From Dactylonectria macrodidyma (lineage: Eukaryota > Ascomycota > Sordariomycetes > Hypocreales > Nectriaceae), in assembly GCA_020744425.1 (NCBI GenBank), contig JAGMUV010000014.1:248001-312000 (forward strand): a stretch of 64,000 nucleotides of DNA. Reading direction: 5' to 3'. The position numbers and the translations under genes are program-made. This document shows positions 1-11,309 of the stretch, piece after piece. Numbering within the stretch: the first letter of the stretch is position 1; each line of letters starts with the position of its first letter. Below the pieces are notes generated by a model. That model did no database searches and was not told the origin of the DNA. It saw only the letters and a list, made by a program, of their open reading frames with translations.

Positions 1-220
1 CGGAGATCTTGCTGGGCCTACCGCGCGTCTCTTCCCACTCGGGATCGTTGCGTTTCGAGGCAGGAATGTTTAAGGCCGCGTAGCCCTGGGACCGAGACAG
101 GTCAAAGTGCCGAAAGATAGCCGACTTGTTGACCGGTAGACCCTGGGACTCGAGGTAGGAAATGGTGCCCCGGACCATGGCCTTCTTGGGGGTGTCGCCA
201 TGCTTGTACCCGGAAGGCAT
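1..220 (-). CDS. Helix-turn-helix-like small protein, 3' end outside the window
   Basis: The ATG lies on the minus strand at 220 and 73 codons run open to the window edge, so the C-terminus is missing. The N-terminus begins MPSGYKHGDTPKKAMVRG and continues with a pattern (LPVNKSAIFRHFDLSRSQGY) that reads as a helix-turn-helix: a helix, a turn, then a recognition helix rich in R, S and Q. Similar short proteins are common in Fusarium-like genomes, often near mobile elements, but I know no function for them. It could be a transposon-derived DNA-binding domain or a stand-alone homeodomain-like protein. The AT-rich DNA just upstream fits a mobile or repeat-linked setting. The reading frame is convincing; the role is not known. 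Confidence 0.55.
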   Translation of the reverse strand, partial: MPSGYKHGDTPKKAMVRGTISYLESQGLPVNKSAIFRHFDLSRSQGYAALNIPASKRNDPEWEETRGRPSKIS

Positions 221-1351
221 CTTGACAGTAAGACTAACTGGGCAGTCCGTTTCCGATGGCCGGCTCCGGGTTTCGGTCTCCCGTATCCCGCGTCCCGTGT
301 GCCGTCTCGGCAAGTTTCCACCGGTCGGTGGAGAGGATCGTATAAGACGGCCGTGGTGGGTGGTTGGTTCTTTTTGTCTGCTTGCTGGGCCTGCTGACCT
401 AGAGCAACACGAAGGGTGGGCGGGGGTGCCGACTGACTCGGACTCACGTGACTGGATCGGCACCTTTCAACCCACCATCCAAGGGGTGGCAGAAAAACAC
501 CACACACGAGAGAGAATCACCATACTCTGCACCCTTAGTATTAGTTTAGTAAATCTAATGTAGAATGATAATTAAAGCTATATACAGTTTGCTTATGATG
601 TTTTTTATTTATACTTTACATTCTACTTTATTAATAATTTAGCTATTATAATTTACTTCTTCTTTGATAGCTGTCGTTGATGTGTGCAGTACTTTCCATG
701 TCCCGGAAGCCAACTTCAGTGCCCCAATTGGCAGGCAAGTCGACAACAACAACCAAAGCCACACAAACTGGAATGATCCATTGCCAGGGCATCCGTTCCA
801 AGTACCTGTACCCCTTGCATACGTCGGCACCAAGCTATGACGAGGCGTTTCAGATTCATCACGTCACAAGGCTGAGACATTCTCATCCCAGGTTTCACTT
901 TGTCTCTATATATCTTGCATGAAAGGCACTCCTGATACGTGCGAGAACTGGACCCTTTTGTTCTAGAAGTCTACTAGTTGTTGGGATAATTCAGTCACTA
1001 AAGAGCTCGCGCTTGGGTGTGTAGAATGAATCTAGATTTCTGATTCAAGCGGTTGTCCATCCATATTTTTGGATGATAATACAATTACGAAGTTAAAATA
1101 ACCCACTCCCATCTCCTCCCTTTCCGTCCATCAAACACCTCTATACAAGAGAGCCGCTCCTCTGCTCGAGTTTCCCAAGATGTCGCCCCAGCATCAAACG
1201 CCGAGAAATGGAGCCGCGTATGTCCTCGTCTATACCAAATATACATGTCTGCCCCAAAGGGACGTAAATACCACCCACCTATGTAATCGCCATCGAAAAT
1301 GTGCCTTCAACATTATAAATCGGCTGCCGTTGTCTGCTCTAGACAGGCTGC
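221..1351. other. Intergenic DNA with an AT-rich block
   Basis: No credible gene is seen. A CACGTG palindrome sits at 445-450. From about 540 to 670 the sequence becomes strongly AT-rich and low in complexity, unlike the GC-balanced flanks, as is typical of decayed repeats in fungi. The rest is ordinary non-coding sequence downstream of the TBC gene. Confidence 0.6.
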
Positions 1352-3539
1352 CTAAGCCTTGCCGGCATCACGAACCGACATCATGAACCGGTCTTCCGCA
1401 CCGACCTCACCAGCGGGTCTCGCAGATCGCACGTTGGCATTCTGCACCAAGAGGACGGCCTTCACTTCCGCGGCCGTCTTGGTGCCGAGCAGAGTCATTT
1501 CCCTGCTCAATAAAAAGGCCACAGCAGCTCGAACCATAAGGCCATCTCCCTCAAAGACGTATACGTCCCATAGCCTTGCAGCCTCGTCGATAGCCAGTTG
1601 AGCGGTGAACATGCTCGTGAAAATATTGCGAAGGTAAGCCTCCAGAGTGGTTGGATCAACATTCATGGTGAGATGATGGTGCAGCGTAGGGGATTTGAGG
1701 GCCAGCGTTTGCAGCACCAGATTGCAGGCCGAGGACTGCGCTCCTGGATCCGATGCGTAGAAGGATAGCGGTAACGGTCGGTTCAGAACGTTGCAAAGCG
1801 CAACAAACGCTGCCGCGGGAGTTGGCAAGTTAAGGAGAAACAGGGCGGCAATTGTCTGGCAACTAGTTAGTTCCACGTACACAAATGAGTTCGTCCACAC
1901 TTACGTTGCAGCCGAAGACGTAGCCAATGTCACTTCGATACATGGCATACGCGCTCAACACGTCGACCAAGCTCTGATTTAGCGGCCCGTTCACTTCAAA
2001 AAGGCGGAGGTCTTTCCAGGTCCGTTCGGAAGCGTCGTTGCGAATTTCTCGGAACCACTTGGCCTTTCGTACGTCGTCCGCGTCGCCTTTATCGTCGTTG
2101 ACTCTAGCCTCCACCTCCTTGGCCCTTGATAGCGCCGCTTCAAATGACGCTTCGGTGAGGCCCAACTCATTACCAATGGCTCGTGGCCACACAACTCCTC
2201 GGCATCGAGGCGCGACACCCTTCCACCACAATTCTCTCGTCCTGCGCTCGCGGATGGCGTCGTTCCAGCGGGGTATCACATCCCGTTCCCAGATATGCAT
2301 CAGATTGTCTGCGGTGACGTCACGGCCCTCGACCTTGGCCTTGCGATTAACTTCCCGGCGCTCCTCGGCTCGGGCGCTTGCGGCCATCATCTTCTGGTAT
2401 TCCTTCAAGTGCCGTTTTTCCTCGGCTGGATCCTTAGGTGGCAGCCAAGAGGGTCGAGTGCGGCTCAAGACAGCCTCCTTCTCTCTGGAAACGGGAAGGG
2501 GATCAATCATGATGTTGGTTTTCTGGAGTGGCGGAAGTTCTGGCGTGGATTTGATCCGCTCCCTCTTGTCGTAGGAGTTATCTACCGATCTCCGGCGACT
2601 CGAGTTCCAGGTGTTGGGCCGAGCTCCATTGGGTCGCTTATGTTGGGTTTCGTCTATCTCATCCGCATGCTCTTCTAGCTTCTCGGTTAGAGCTTTGGCT
2701 TCGGCATTGAGTTCGGCCAAGGCGGCATTCCAGCTGTGGGCGCGAGGTTTGGCAGGGCTGCGAGGGGAAGCATCGCTCTTCCAGGAAGGAGACCGGAGAG
2801 ATCCCTGGGCCTGAGCGACGGCCGGCGTTCCGTTGCCAATGCTTCGGACGCGTTCTTTGGGAGCTCGGTCGGGGGATGGTGATATGGATTGGGTTCGGCT
2901 GCTAGGAGAGCGATCCTGTGGTGGCCGTGGGGAGATGGGGACATTGTCCAGGAACAGACCGTCGGGAATGTCGTCACCATCATCTTCATCGCACTCTCGT
3001 TCCAGGTCCGCAAAAGACTTGCGTTCGCGGGTCGTCTGCCAACTGCCACGTCGAGGCTTCGCGGGATGGCTCGGGTCTAGCGGATTGAGCGAGTATCCAG
3101 GGCTTGGGGTTCGTCGTCGCGGAAAGGGAAGGGATGGCATGGAGGGGCTGGTCAAAACCTTGGGGCGAGTGGCTGAAAGAGGCTCGGTGAGTGCGCTGAG
3201 GTTGGTGCTTCGAGGATTGGAGGAATAGACGTTGGTCTTGATGGCCGGATAGGGCGGGCGGGCTTTGGAAGCAGTTCGGCCAGCTGCGAGTGTTCGACCT
3301 GAAGGTGGCGCCTTGACTGATAACGAACGAATGTTGACCTCGGATGAACTTTTCAGGGTAACGGTGTCGTTGTCGTCATCGAGGCCAATGTCTTCGAAGT
3401 GGCCGACGTCGGCCAGGACGCTGCCATCGTCGCTGTTGAAGGACTGGAAAGAGGAGGATTTCGAACTCTTGGAGGCCGTCATCCCTGGGGGTGACTCGGG
3501 ACTAGGGATGACGATATCAAGGTCACGAGCGCGAATCAT
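1352..3539 (-). CDS. TBC-domain protein (putative Rab GTPase-activating protein, TBC1D12/14-like)
   Basis: Two exons, 3539-1905 and 1855-1352, join in frame across a 49-bp GTAAGT...CAG intron to give about 711 residues. The first ~400 residues are disordered and rich in S, P and R. A TBC domain follows from about residue 435 (WWKGVAPRCRGVVWPRAIGN) to near the C-terminus. TBC proteins stimulate GTP hydrolysis by Rab GTPases in membrane traffic; the domain resembles the TBC1D12/14 group. The arginine-finger segment reads IRNDASERTW, one residue off the usual IxxDxxR spacing, and the glutamine-finger position reads GYVFGCN instead of YxQG. Catalysis may therefore be altered or lost. The start is the first ATG; the frame extends upstream only through non-ATG codons. 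Confidence 0.9.
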
Positions 3540-5300
3540 TGTCGCATGACAAGCAGACAAAGGCGACGGCGGGAGGACGAGAGGATGTCGTCGTCTCGCG
3601 CGAAGATGGTGGAGTTGCGTGACTTGGGGTTGTCTTGTGTGTTGATCCGTCTGTTGTATCGGTCAAGACGTCTCATGCGGTGTAGTCTTATGTCGTTCGG
3701 AGGGGCGTGAGCAGGCTGTGCAGGGTCGATGGTTGTTGCTGGGTTGGAGCTTGGGCTGGTTGATGAAGGAGTCGTTTCAAGATTGCCAGGGTCAAGGCTC
3801 AGGCCCAGAGTTAGTCAGGGCGGGGAGATCCGTAATAGGAACGATAGTGAAGCGAGATGAAATCGTGCTTGGTAGCGAGAGTACTGGCAGAGCGGAAAGG
3901 GAAGCAAGCATGTGCAAGGCGCAAGAGGGGACGGGACGAATCGATCAACGACGGAATGGAGTCGAAACTGGTCTCGAGAATAGTCGGGTGGTTGCTGACG
4001 TCGTTGCTGCACTGAACCAACGACGGAACGACGGGGAGGCGCAGCGGCGGATGAGGGATAAGGGCTGGTAATATTGCGGAAGAAGAGCGAGAGAGCAAGA
4101 GAGCGAGAAAGCGAGAGAATTGAGGACCCAAAGAAACGAGGGATTGGGATCCAGGCGCGGTAGGATAACAAGCAAGTGTGTAGTCTCAGTGTAATAAGAA
4201 ATGCGGTCGAGGGTCAAAAACAAGGACGATGAAGACGAGAGGCAAAAGCGAGAGCGAATGATGACGATGGCAAGGAGGCGGCGGACCAGCAAACCAGAGC
4301 CAGCGCCAGCACACACACTCACATCCACACTGGCACCCACACTGGCACCCACACTGACACCCACACGCTCGCTCTTTCCCTCTCTCCTCTCTAACTTAGC
4401 CCAGGCACACCAACGCAACGCCCATCCCACGCTCCTGCGCCGCCAGCGCCGCCCAGTAAAACGGCCGACCAGCGCCCAGCGCCCAGCGAACAGGAAAGAG
4501 CGTCCAATCCAACCCAAACCCAGACAAGGAGGAGCCATGTTAACCCAAAAGAGCATGGCGCACGCACGCATCACACAAGCAAGACAAGCACCTAACCAAT
4601 CCTTCGGGGTATTATGTACCTGCGCACCGCCTGTGTGCGGGAGAGCGACTTGAGCACAAATTTTGCCCACCAACCCGGCCGGTCGCATGGCCTTATCGAG
4701 TCAAGCCATTTCACAGGGGAGCGTGGAGGGGCGGGTACAGTGCATAGCCGCGCGTGGACCGTGTGCTGCAGCTCAAAATGCGCGGTGGCGCACAGTGCCC
4801 GCAGAACTGAGACCCCTGGCGCCTGTAATCTCGGCCGCATATGCGCGTCTAATCATCCTCTACAGCGAATCACATTTCAGGGTCGACAGGAGACGTGAAC
4901 CATGCCCGAGTACGTGGAAGTACGTACTGCCATATCATCGGCTTGTTGGTCTGCGTGACGGGATGGGCGAAGTCGAATGCAATAGCTTATTTGCCTGGTC
5001 GTCTCCTTTCTTTTACATAGTAATTACAGAGTAGCACACCCGTACATAAAGGCGTCCCACTGCATTCCCTGCACAGCATTGCCACTGAGGCTTCCTTTTT
5101 GGAAATAAAATTGTGTCTGACAGATATCAAAGCGAATCCCTGAATGGCGGTAACGAGTCTATCCCTTCCCCTGTCGCCATTTTCTCGTCAACACTACGCA
5201 ATCGCCACGCCAAGCGATCGCCCAATCCAACGTCAACATCAATATGCCAACAGCAATTGGCAAGTGCCGGCGGTGTATATTGTGCACAATCTGGAGTCGG
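3540..5300. other. Long intergenic/promoter region upstream of the TBC gene
   Basis: No supported gene. Purine-rich and simple-sequence tracts dominate: gagagcaagagagcgag-like runs near 4085-4120 and a short minisatellite at 4327-4366. This probably holds the promoter and leader of the TBC gene on the minus strand, plus the 3' flank of the next minus-strand gene. Confidence 0.5.
4327..4366. repeat. 12-bp minisatellite, about three copies
   Basis: Three consecutive near-identical units of CACACTGGCACC (the third has an A for G change), flanked by further CACA-rich sequence. It lies in the non-coding region upstream of the TBC gene. Copy number may vary between strains. Confidence 0.75.
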
Positions 5301-7250
5301 TTATCGGCCAAGGCTGGTGCCAACACCACTCCGGAGTCTCCGATTCTTCGTCACCTCGTGCATCTTTGCAACTAGGTCATCTTGGTTCTCAGACCCCGAT
5401 GACGAGTCCTCATCGTCTGTCTCGCCCGCGCCCCAAAGCTTGAGTGCCTCAACCCCTTCCAGCTTCATCGGCGGCTTCATGTCTCGATTCTTTGACTTTG
5501 GTGCCAGGTCTCGTCGGTTTTCCATACTCTCCTTGATAAAGTCGTTAAGTGACTGCTTCTTCATCGTGAATAACGGCACACTCGATCCTGCTAAGTGAGA
5601 GTACCTCATCATAAGGTTGTACCAGAAGTTGCCGTACTGTTTGTCCGTCTTGATTCCCCGATACAGGAGTTCTGCTTCCATCGCTCTCGAGGCCGCATCT
5701 GACCGAATAACTGGAAGACTCCAATCGGTGTCCCATTTATACTTCCTCCGGCCTCGGTTGTTAAATCCTTTCCCCGCGGCGATCTTCTGCTCAAGCCGAG
5801 CAATTGTGGGCTTGATCGCGTGCTCAGACACTCCATCTCGAATTATAATCGGATTAAAGTTCCGTGCGTCAAGTGCCCATTTTTTAGGTGGCGTCCGTTC
5901 ACGCTGTTCTCTGGGTCTGTTGAAGCTCTTGGTAGTCTCGACTTCGGCCCGCTTCGTATGTTCCAATGGATCTGAAGCGCCCGGTTCGGACTTGATCCTT
6001 ATTCTCGAGGGCGTATCTATGCTGTAGTGATCGTCGTCCGTTTCATCCAACTCGTCGGAGGAAATGGCAAGTGCAACAGAATTCTTCTGCTCCAGTGGAT
6101 CTGAAGAGCCCGGTTCGAACTTGATTCGAATTCTTGAAGGTGTATCTATGCTCTCATCGTCCGTGTCACCCGACTCGTCCGAGGATATAACATGAGGAAC
6201 AGGGTTCGATAGTGTCTGGTTATTCTCTACCCAAAGGCCAGTTAGTGCCATAACTGCTTATATTAGACGCGTCGAATACTTACTCTGGTCGGCACATCCC
6301 TTGCTCTCAATTCGAGCTTGAATACCCTGAGAATTCTGCCTGCGACCAGGGCTCCGGGTTGTCTTCGAGAGTCTTGGAGACCAATGCTTGGTCTTTTTCA
6401 CGCTCGCTGTCAAGGCAGTCAGAGCAAGTTTTTTCAATGCATTGCCGAACTTCTTCTTGGACGCCTTTTTCTTGGAGGCAGAGGCCCTGATTGACTTGGC
6501 CTGCCTCTTAGTGTGCTGGATCCTCTCAGTCGGTGACGAGATAGCATGCTCATCCATATGTGAGACACTAATGGACGAAGTCGAGATGCCCTTTACAGAA
6601 TGCCGAGGCCATGTTTTTGGTGCTTTGAGAATACTCTTCAAACCTACTAACGAAATGCTCCCACTGCTTGGTAGGGGTCTGAGGGCTGGCATGGGCACAC
6701 TCTCCTCGGTGCCAAGTTCATCTGAGAGCTCAAAGTGTGAGTCCTCCCGATGACGGGGCCCATCCCAAGAGCCGTACGGGCTGTTGAAACTGCGGATTGA
6801 TGCCAAGGGCTGATGAGAGGGCGGCGGTGATGATTTGATGTTGACACCCTCGTCAGAGCCATCATCAGACCCGTTGTAGGAAACTGGGGGCGACCAAGCA
6901 ATGTTGCTTTGGTATTCCAATTTGACTTTGGCATTGTCCTCTTCGTAGTCGGACGCGTCTTGACCCAAATCTTCTTCATTGCAGAATGACTTGAAAGGAG
7001 GGACGGTTTTGGCATCGCGAAGCCCCGGTGATTTTTCTCTCTTGACGAATGTGACAACATCATCTTCGCTTTCGGATTCAGATACATCTTGCATCGCTAC
7101 ATCCATCTTACTCGACGAATTGAAAAGAGGGGGAAATTCCTCCTCGACAGGACTCGATACTGGCTTGTGGGGCAGTTTACACGGTGCAGGGCGGTCGTCA
7201 TATCGGTCTAGGCTCACAAAGTCATCCGAAGGAGATGACGGTGGCACCAT
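5301..7250 (-). CDS. Disordered nuclear-type protein, downstream part (unknown function)
   Basis: Two exons (7250-6284 and 6226-5301) are joined by a 57-bp intron with a GTAAGT donor, an ACTAAC branch site and a TAG acceptor. The protein is acidic and serine-rich, then lysine-rich (KKKASKKKFGNALKKL), then has a more ordered C-terminal region with aromatic residues (GNFWYNLMMRYSH). A duplicated segment, IDTPSRIRIK(F/S)EPG, appears twice about 40 residues apart; each copy carries a psi-K-x-E sumoylation-type motif. I do not recognise a family. The same frame runs open upstream for 37 codons to a TAG at 7362-7364, beyond which the neighbouring 461-residue open frame continues in register. This may therefore be the 3' part of one gene rather than an independent gene starting at 7250. 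Confidence 0.7.
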
Positions 7251-7361
7251 CTCGAGAGCTTCCTCTCGGTGCAGCTTCTGCTTGCTCCGGGGGGGGTCAG
7301 ATCGACCTGGGTCCTTGCGTTGGGTGGTGTTCCGGTTGTGTTGCGAAGCCTCGCTGGCATC

Positions 7362-8747
7362 CTAAGCCACGGAGGCGACAGTCTTGCGGGCGTCTTGTCC
7401 CTTGGCATTGCGTGCCGAGTGAATCAGATCGACTGGCGAACAGCCGTGAATCGGATCGACCATGGAGTTGTTGCGAGTATGGTTCAGTGACGGTCTCGTC
7501 GTGGTGGCGGGCTGAGCTAACATGGACTTGACATTCGGGCAGTCGGGGGAAGGCTGTGATGGCGGAACAGAGAGGTTTCTTTTCGGGGTAGCCAATGACT
7601 TCTTGTTAGTCTTGGTCTCCTTCACGGGGCCTCTACTATTCGCATCTCTCTTGTTGGAGGGTGTAGCAACACCTGGGGCTCGTTTCTTTGGAGTGCTGAC
7701 GGCATAGAGGATCTGGCAATCCGAATCATAACCATCCGCCGAAGTCTGCCCAACGATGGCAGCAGCAGCAAGTCCAGCGCCGGGATTCCCAATTCGTCTC
7801 TTCTTGGGTGTTGGTTTCGTGTCCTGGTTATGAGGACGTCGCTTGGGAGTGGTTTGACCATTTTCGACGATGAAACAATCGGGGTCTGATTTCTTGGATG
7901 TCGCCTGTGCTGGGCTGGCCTGTTGGGATCCGACTTGCTGCATGTATTTGGCCTTCACACAAGGCTTCACAGAGGGCCGAGCTTGCTGCGATGAAGAGCC
8001 GTTTGTATCCGAAACATCAGAGCTCGAAAGAACGATAGGTGTGTTTGCACGAGGGGTCGACGCTGCTGCATGAGATGGCTTTGTGGTAGGTCCAAGAGCG
8101 GCCGGATTCTGTCGGCTGGCTGGCTTTTGCTTCGCGGGAGCTCTTGTTGGGACTTCTAGAGAAGCTGCCTGGGTCTTTGCTCGCTTGGCTGGTAGAGACT
8201 TGGAAGTCGATGTGGTCCTCCGTTTGCGCTTGTTTGTAGAAACCACATTGGCGCTGTAGATCATGACATCCGAACTGCGATCGCTTTCGTCGTCAGACGA
8301 GAGCTGTATGGGAGTGAAAGGGGACGTGCCGAGGGGGGCATTGATGAGCTCTTGTGGTGTTCGCTGATTCGGGGGGCCAGCAGCTTGCGTGCCTCGGTTT
8401 GGGGGTGTTTCTAGGACTTTCTCATCGACACAGCCGATGTTCTTGGGCGTTGCTTCCCGCGAGCGACTTACCCCCGATGGCGGTGTCGAAGGGATGGAAA
8501 GAAAGGAAGCAGCGGAGGGAGGGGTTTGTTGGGGCAGATCAGATTTGGCAATACCAGCTTGGGGGACATTTCGAGGCACATTTCGAGGCAATGTCTCTAC
8601 GGCCGGCTCAAGACGTTGTTGACCCTTTTTGGAAGAGGCACCTCGATTTCGATTGCGATTCGCAGAGTTTGGAGGAGGGGCGGACCTAGAGCGTCTGGAA
8701 GTCGGCGCCTCAGAGGCCGATTCGGCAGGCTGCTTGCGTCGAGCCAT
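7362..8747 (-). CDS. Disordered nuclear-type protein, upstream part, ends at an in-frame TAG
   Basis: The ATG at 8747 opens a 461-residue frame that is almost wholly low complexity: rich in S, P, T and K, with repeated basic clusters such as TPKKRRIG, TPKRRPHNQ, STPKKRAPG and TNKRKRR that look like nuclear localisation signals or DNA-contacting motifs. No catalytic or structural domain is visible. It ends at TAG 7362-7364, yet the frame continues in phase past this codon into the downstream protein with similar composition. Explanations are one gene whose stop lies in a weak intron (for example GTCGAT...CTTAG, 72 bp, a multiple of three), a nonsense allele, or two genes in tandem. The function is unknown. 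Confidence 0.7.
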   Translation of the reverse strand: MARRKQPAESASEAPTSRRSRSAPPPNSANRNRNRGASSKKGQQRLEPAVETLPRNVPRNVPQAGIAKSDLPQQTPPSAASFLSIPSTPPSGVSRSREATPKNIGCVDEKVLETPPNRGTQAAGPPNQRTPQELINAPLGTSPFTPIQLSSDDESDRSSDVMIYSANVVSTNKRKRRTTSTSKSLPAKRAKTQAASLEVPTRAPAKQKPASRQNPAALGPTTKPSHAAASTPRANTPIVLSSSDVSDTNGSSSQQARPSVKPCVKAKYMQQVGSQQASPAQATSKKSDPDCFIVENGQTTPKRRPHNQDTKPTPKKRRIGNPGAGLAAAAIVGQTSADGYDSDCQILYAVSTPKKRAPGVATPSNKRDANSRGPVKETKTNKKSLATPKRNLSVPPSQPSPDCPNVKSMLAQPATTTRPSLNHTRNNSMVDPIHGCSPVDLIHSARNAKGQDARKTVASVA

Positions 8748-9512
8748 CACTTCAGCATCGCCACCGTCGTCGATTCTTGCAGAGCTTCAAAACCACACTA
8801 TAGAGCTATTGTTAGTAATCCTGCTAGAATCATACTATGATGCGAAAAGAGTCGTACGAATTTGTGGATGTGCAGCGTGGATCAGGGGGAAGAGTCACAA
8901 AGTTGACCAAGGTGAGATGCCCCGCGGCGAGAAGTCAGCATGCGTCCGGCACAAAACTTAGAGGCCGAGATCGCAAAGCACAAGGTCGAGTTTGTAAGAA
9001 GGTATCGCCAAGCGTGAGCTGAGCGAAACCTAAGGACAAAAAGGAATGAAATGAAAGCGTGCAGTGTCGAGGGCGGGGATGAAAGGACCATCAAGATCGG
9101 CCAGGATGGAAAGAAGGGGAAGGGCAGGTGATGTTTCTGGAAACTCGCGCAGAGTTGAGTGACAGGTGTCAAATGGTTTTGTTTGGGTGTTGCCAGCCAC
9201 TCGGGGTTGGCGTTGGGTGGCTGTTGGTGCAGCAAGGTGAGCGCAAGGTGAGTGCAAGGTGGGAAACTGTGACTTTGCCAGCTGGCGAGGGCTGGCATGG
9301 ACAACCAAATGCTGGTACACCGTGAAGATTGAGAACATGAAACAAACTTCAACAATCACGAGAAGGGGTGGCTGCATATTGTTTGCAACGAGGCGAGGCG
9401 CTCAATCACGATGGTCCTTTTGCATTTCCATGCCGCCCAATCTATGGTATCATTACAGACCATGGTCTATGCCTATCCGACACATCTTCATTCAGCTACC
9501 CAAGCCTCTGCC
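8748..9512. other. Intergenic region between the disordered protein and CCT2
   Basis: No supported gene. It holds the promoter/leader of the minus-strand gene starting at 8747 and the 3' flank of CCT2. Repeated GCAAGGTGAG-like units occur near 9232-9260. Confidence 0.5.
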
Positions 9513-11309
9513 TTACATCCTTTCTCGTCTACGAGGTGCTGCTCGGATGATGTCGTCGACTCGGAGAAGGAGCTATTGAATGTCAGTCAACCTCCTCACG
9601 CACAGCACAATGGGAAGCAGGGTACTCACCTCAGCGGCCTCGCTGGCTGATGAAACAACGGCCTTCTTCAACTTGTAGCTTTCAATGACACCATGGTCCC
9701 TCATGTCCGTAATGCCGCCACCAGGGGTCATCAGGTCCAGACCGTACGTAGTAAGGCCGTCGTAAATGGCTTTTCGCAACCGCGCAACAAGGTCACCAGA
9801 GTCCAGACCAGCGTTGTCGGCCAGAATGGTGGGCAGTTGCCTCAGAGCAACAGCGAAGCTAGATACCGCCAATTGCTTCTTGCCCTCCACACGAGTGGCA
9901 GCTCCCTCCACAGCCTTAGCCATGACCATCTCAGCGCAACCACCACCAAGGGTAGTCCGGGGCTCCATGATAGTTTGGGACAGGACAGCCAGGGCGTCGT
10001 GCAAACTGCGCTCTGCCTCATCCAGTAGCTGTTCAGTAGCGCCTCGGAGCACAATCGTGCAGGCCTCGCCACCAGAGACGCCAGAGAACTTGATGAGGGT
10101 GTCCTCGCCGATGATGACCTCTTCAATGACATCACAGTGGCCAAGCTTGACCTGGTCAGGGTGATCAAAAGTCGAGGCAATCTCTCCGCCAGTCACAAGA
10201 GCCAGACGCTCAATACCGTCGAAGTCGGCATGTTCAATCGACATGATGCCAGCATCGGTAAACAGTTGCTCGGGCCAGTTGTAAATCAGCTGGCGGTTGA
10301 TGAAGCAGTTGATGCCGTGAGACTTGATCTTCTCCACCTTGGCCTTCATCTTGTCCTTCTCAGCCCTCTCCAGATCCGCAAGCTTGCTCGTTGAAGTGAC
10401 CTTGACTCGGGCTCCGAAAATCTTGACCTTGTCGGTGTCCATAGAAGTGTTCGCCACCAAAATCTTTGCCTTCTCTAACCGCTTGGGTTGGTTCACACCG
10501 ATCTTCTTATCCAAGATAAAACCCTCGTCGAGGTAAGAGTCGCTGAGCTTTCCACCGGCCTTCTTGATAATCTGGATGTGGCTGAGATCTGAGGACTTCA
10601 ATCGGAGAACGGCATCGCAAGCGAGCTCGGCAAACTGGGTACGGTCTTGGGCCAGGACCTTAGAGCTAAGTGTCGTCCGCGCGATAGCGAGAAGGTCGTT
10701 TCGGAAAGCCTCGGGGTTCTTGCTGTGGTCAACTGCCGACTCCTCCAGCGCCTTCAACGCAGCTTGGCTGGCTATTCTGTAGCCCTCGATAATGGTCTGG
10801 GGGTGGATCTTCTTGTCGACCAGCTTCTCCGCCTCTCGCAGCAGCTCGGCGGCCAGGACGGTCACGGAGGTGGTACCGTCACCGACTTCATCGTCCTGAA
10901 CCTTGGAAATGTTGACGAGGACCTTTGCGGCAGCGTTATCGAGGGCGATCGATTTGAGGATAGTGGCACCGTCGTTCGTTACCATGATTTCGGCGGTCGA
11001 GCTAGTACGGTGTCAAAAAGGGGTGTTCGCGGCTAGCTAGGATGCAACATGACATACGCTGACTGCAGGATTTTGTCCATTCCCTTAGGACCAAGGGTAC
11101 TCTTGACAAGGTCGCCCACGGCGATGGCGCCAACAAAGGCGGCGAGACGGGCATTCTCACCCTTCTCCTCAGTGGTGCCCTCCTCGAAAATCTGGGTTGG
11201 TTGGAAAGACTGGCGGGGTGGAAGAAGACAAGACATGTTAGTTTACATAGTTCTTTCCACAAATACACCAAAGAAGCGGTTTTCAAGAGGACTCCAGAGA
11301 ACTTACCAT
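9513..11309 (-). CDS. CCT2: T-complex protein 1 subunit beta (CCT2 chaperonin)
   Basis: Exons 11309-11307, 11209-11058, 11001-9630 and 9572-9513 join in frame to 528 residues, the usual CCT2 length. The first exon is only the ATG, followed directly by GTAAGT. CCT2 is one of eight subunits of the cytosolic TRiC/CCT ring that folds actin, tubulin and WD-repeat proteins using ATP. Family motifs are clear: [10 protein letters not shown] near the N-terminus, [17 protein letters not shown] and NDGATILKS (nucleotide binding), [11 protein letters not shown] (ATPase), and the beta-type [17 protein letters not shown]. The last exon encodes [19 protein letters not shown]. The gene is divergent from eIF3b with 478 bp between the start codons. 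Confidence 0.97.

Noticed and set aside
540..680. Repeat-induced point mutation as the cause of the AT-rich block
   Set aside because: AT richness alone is not enough; a dinucleotide-index calculation (TpA/ApT and CpA+TpG over ApC+GpT) would be needed and was not possible here.
3540..3560. N-terminal extension of the TBC protein upstream of 3539
   Set aside because: The extension begins at a TTG codon; the first ATG in frame is at 3539.
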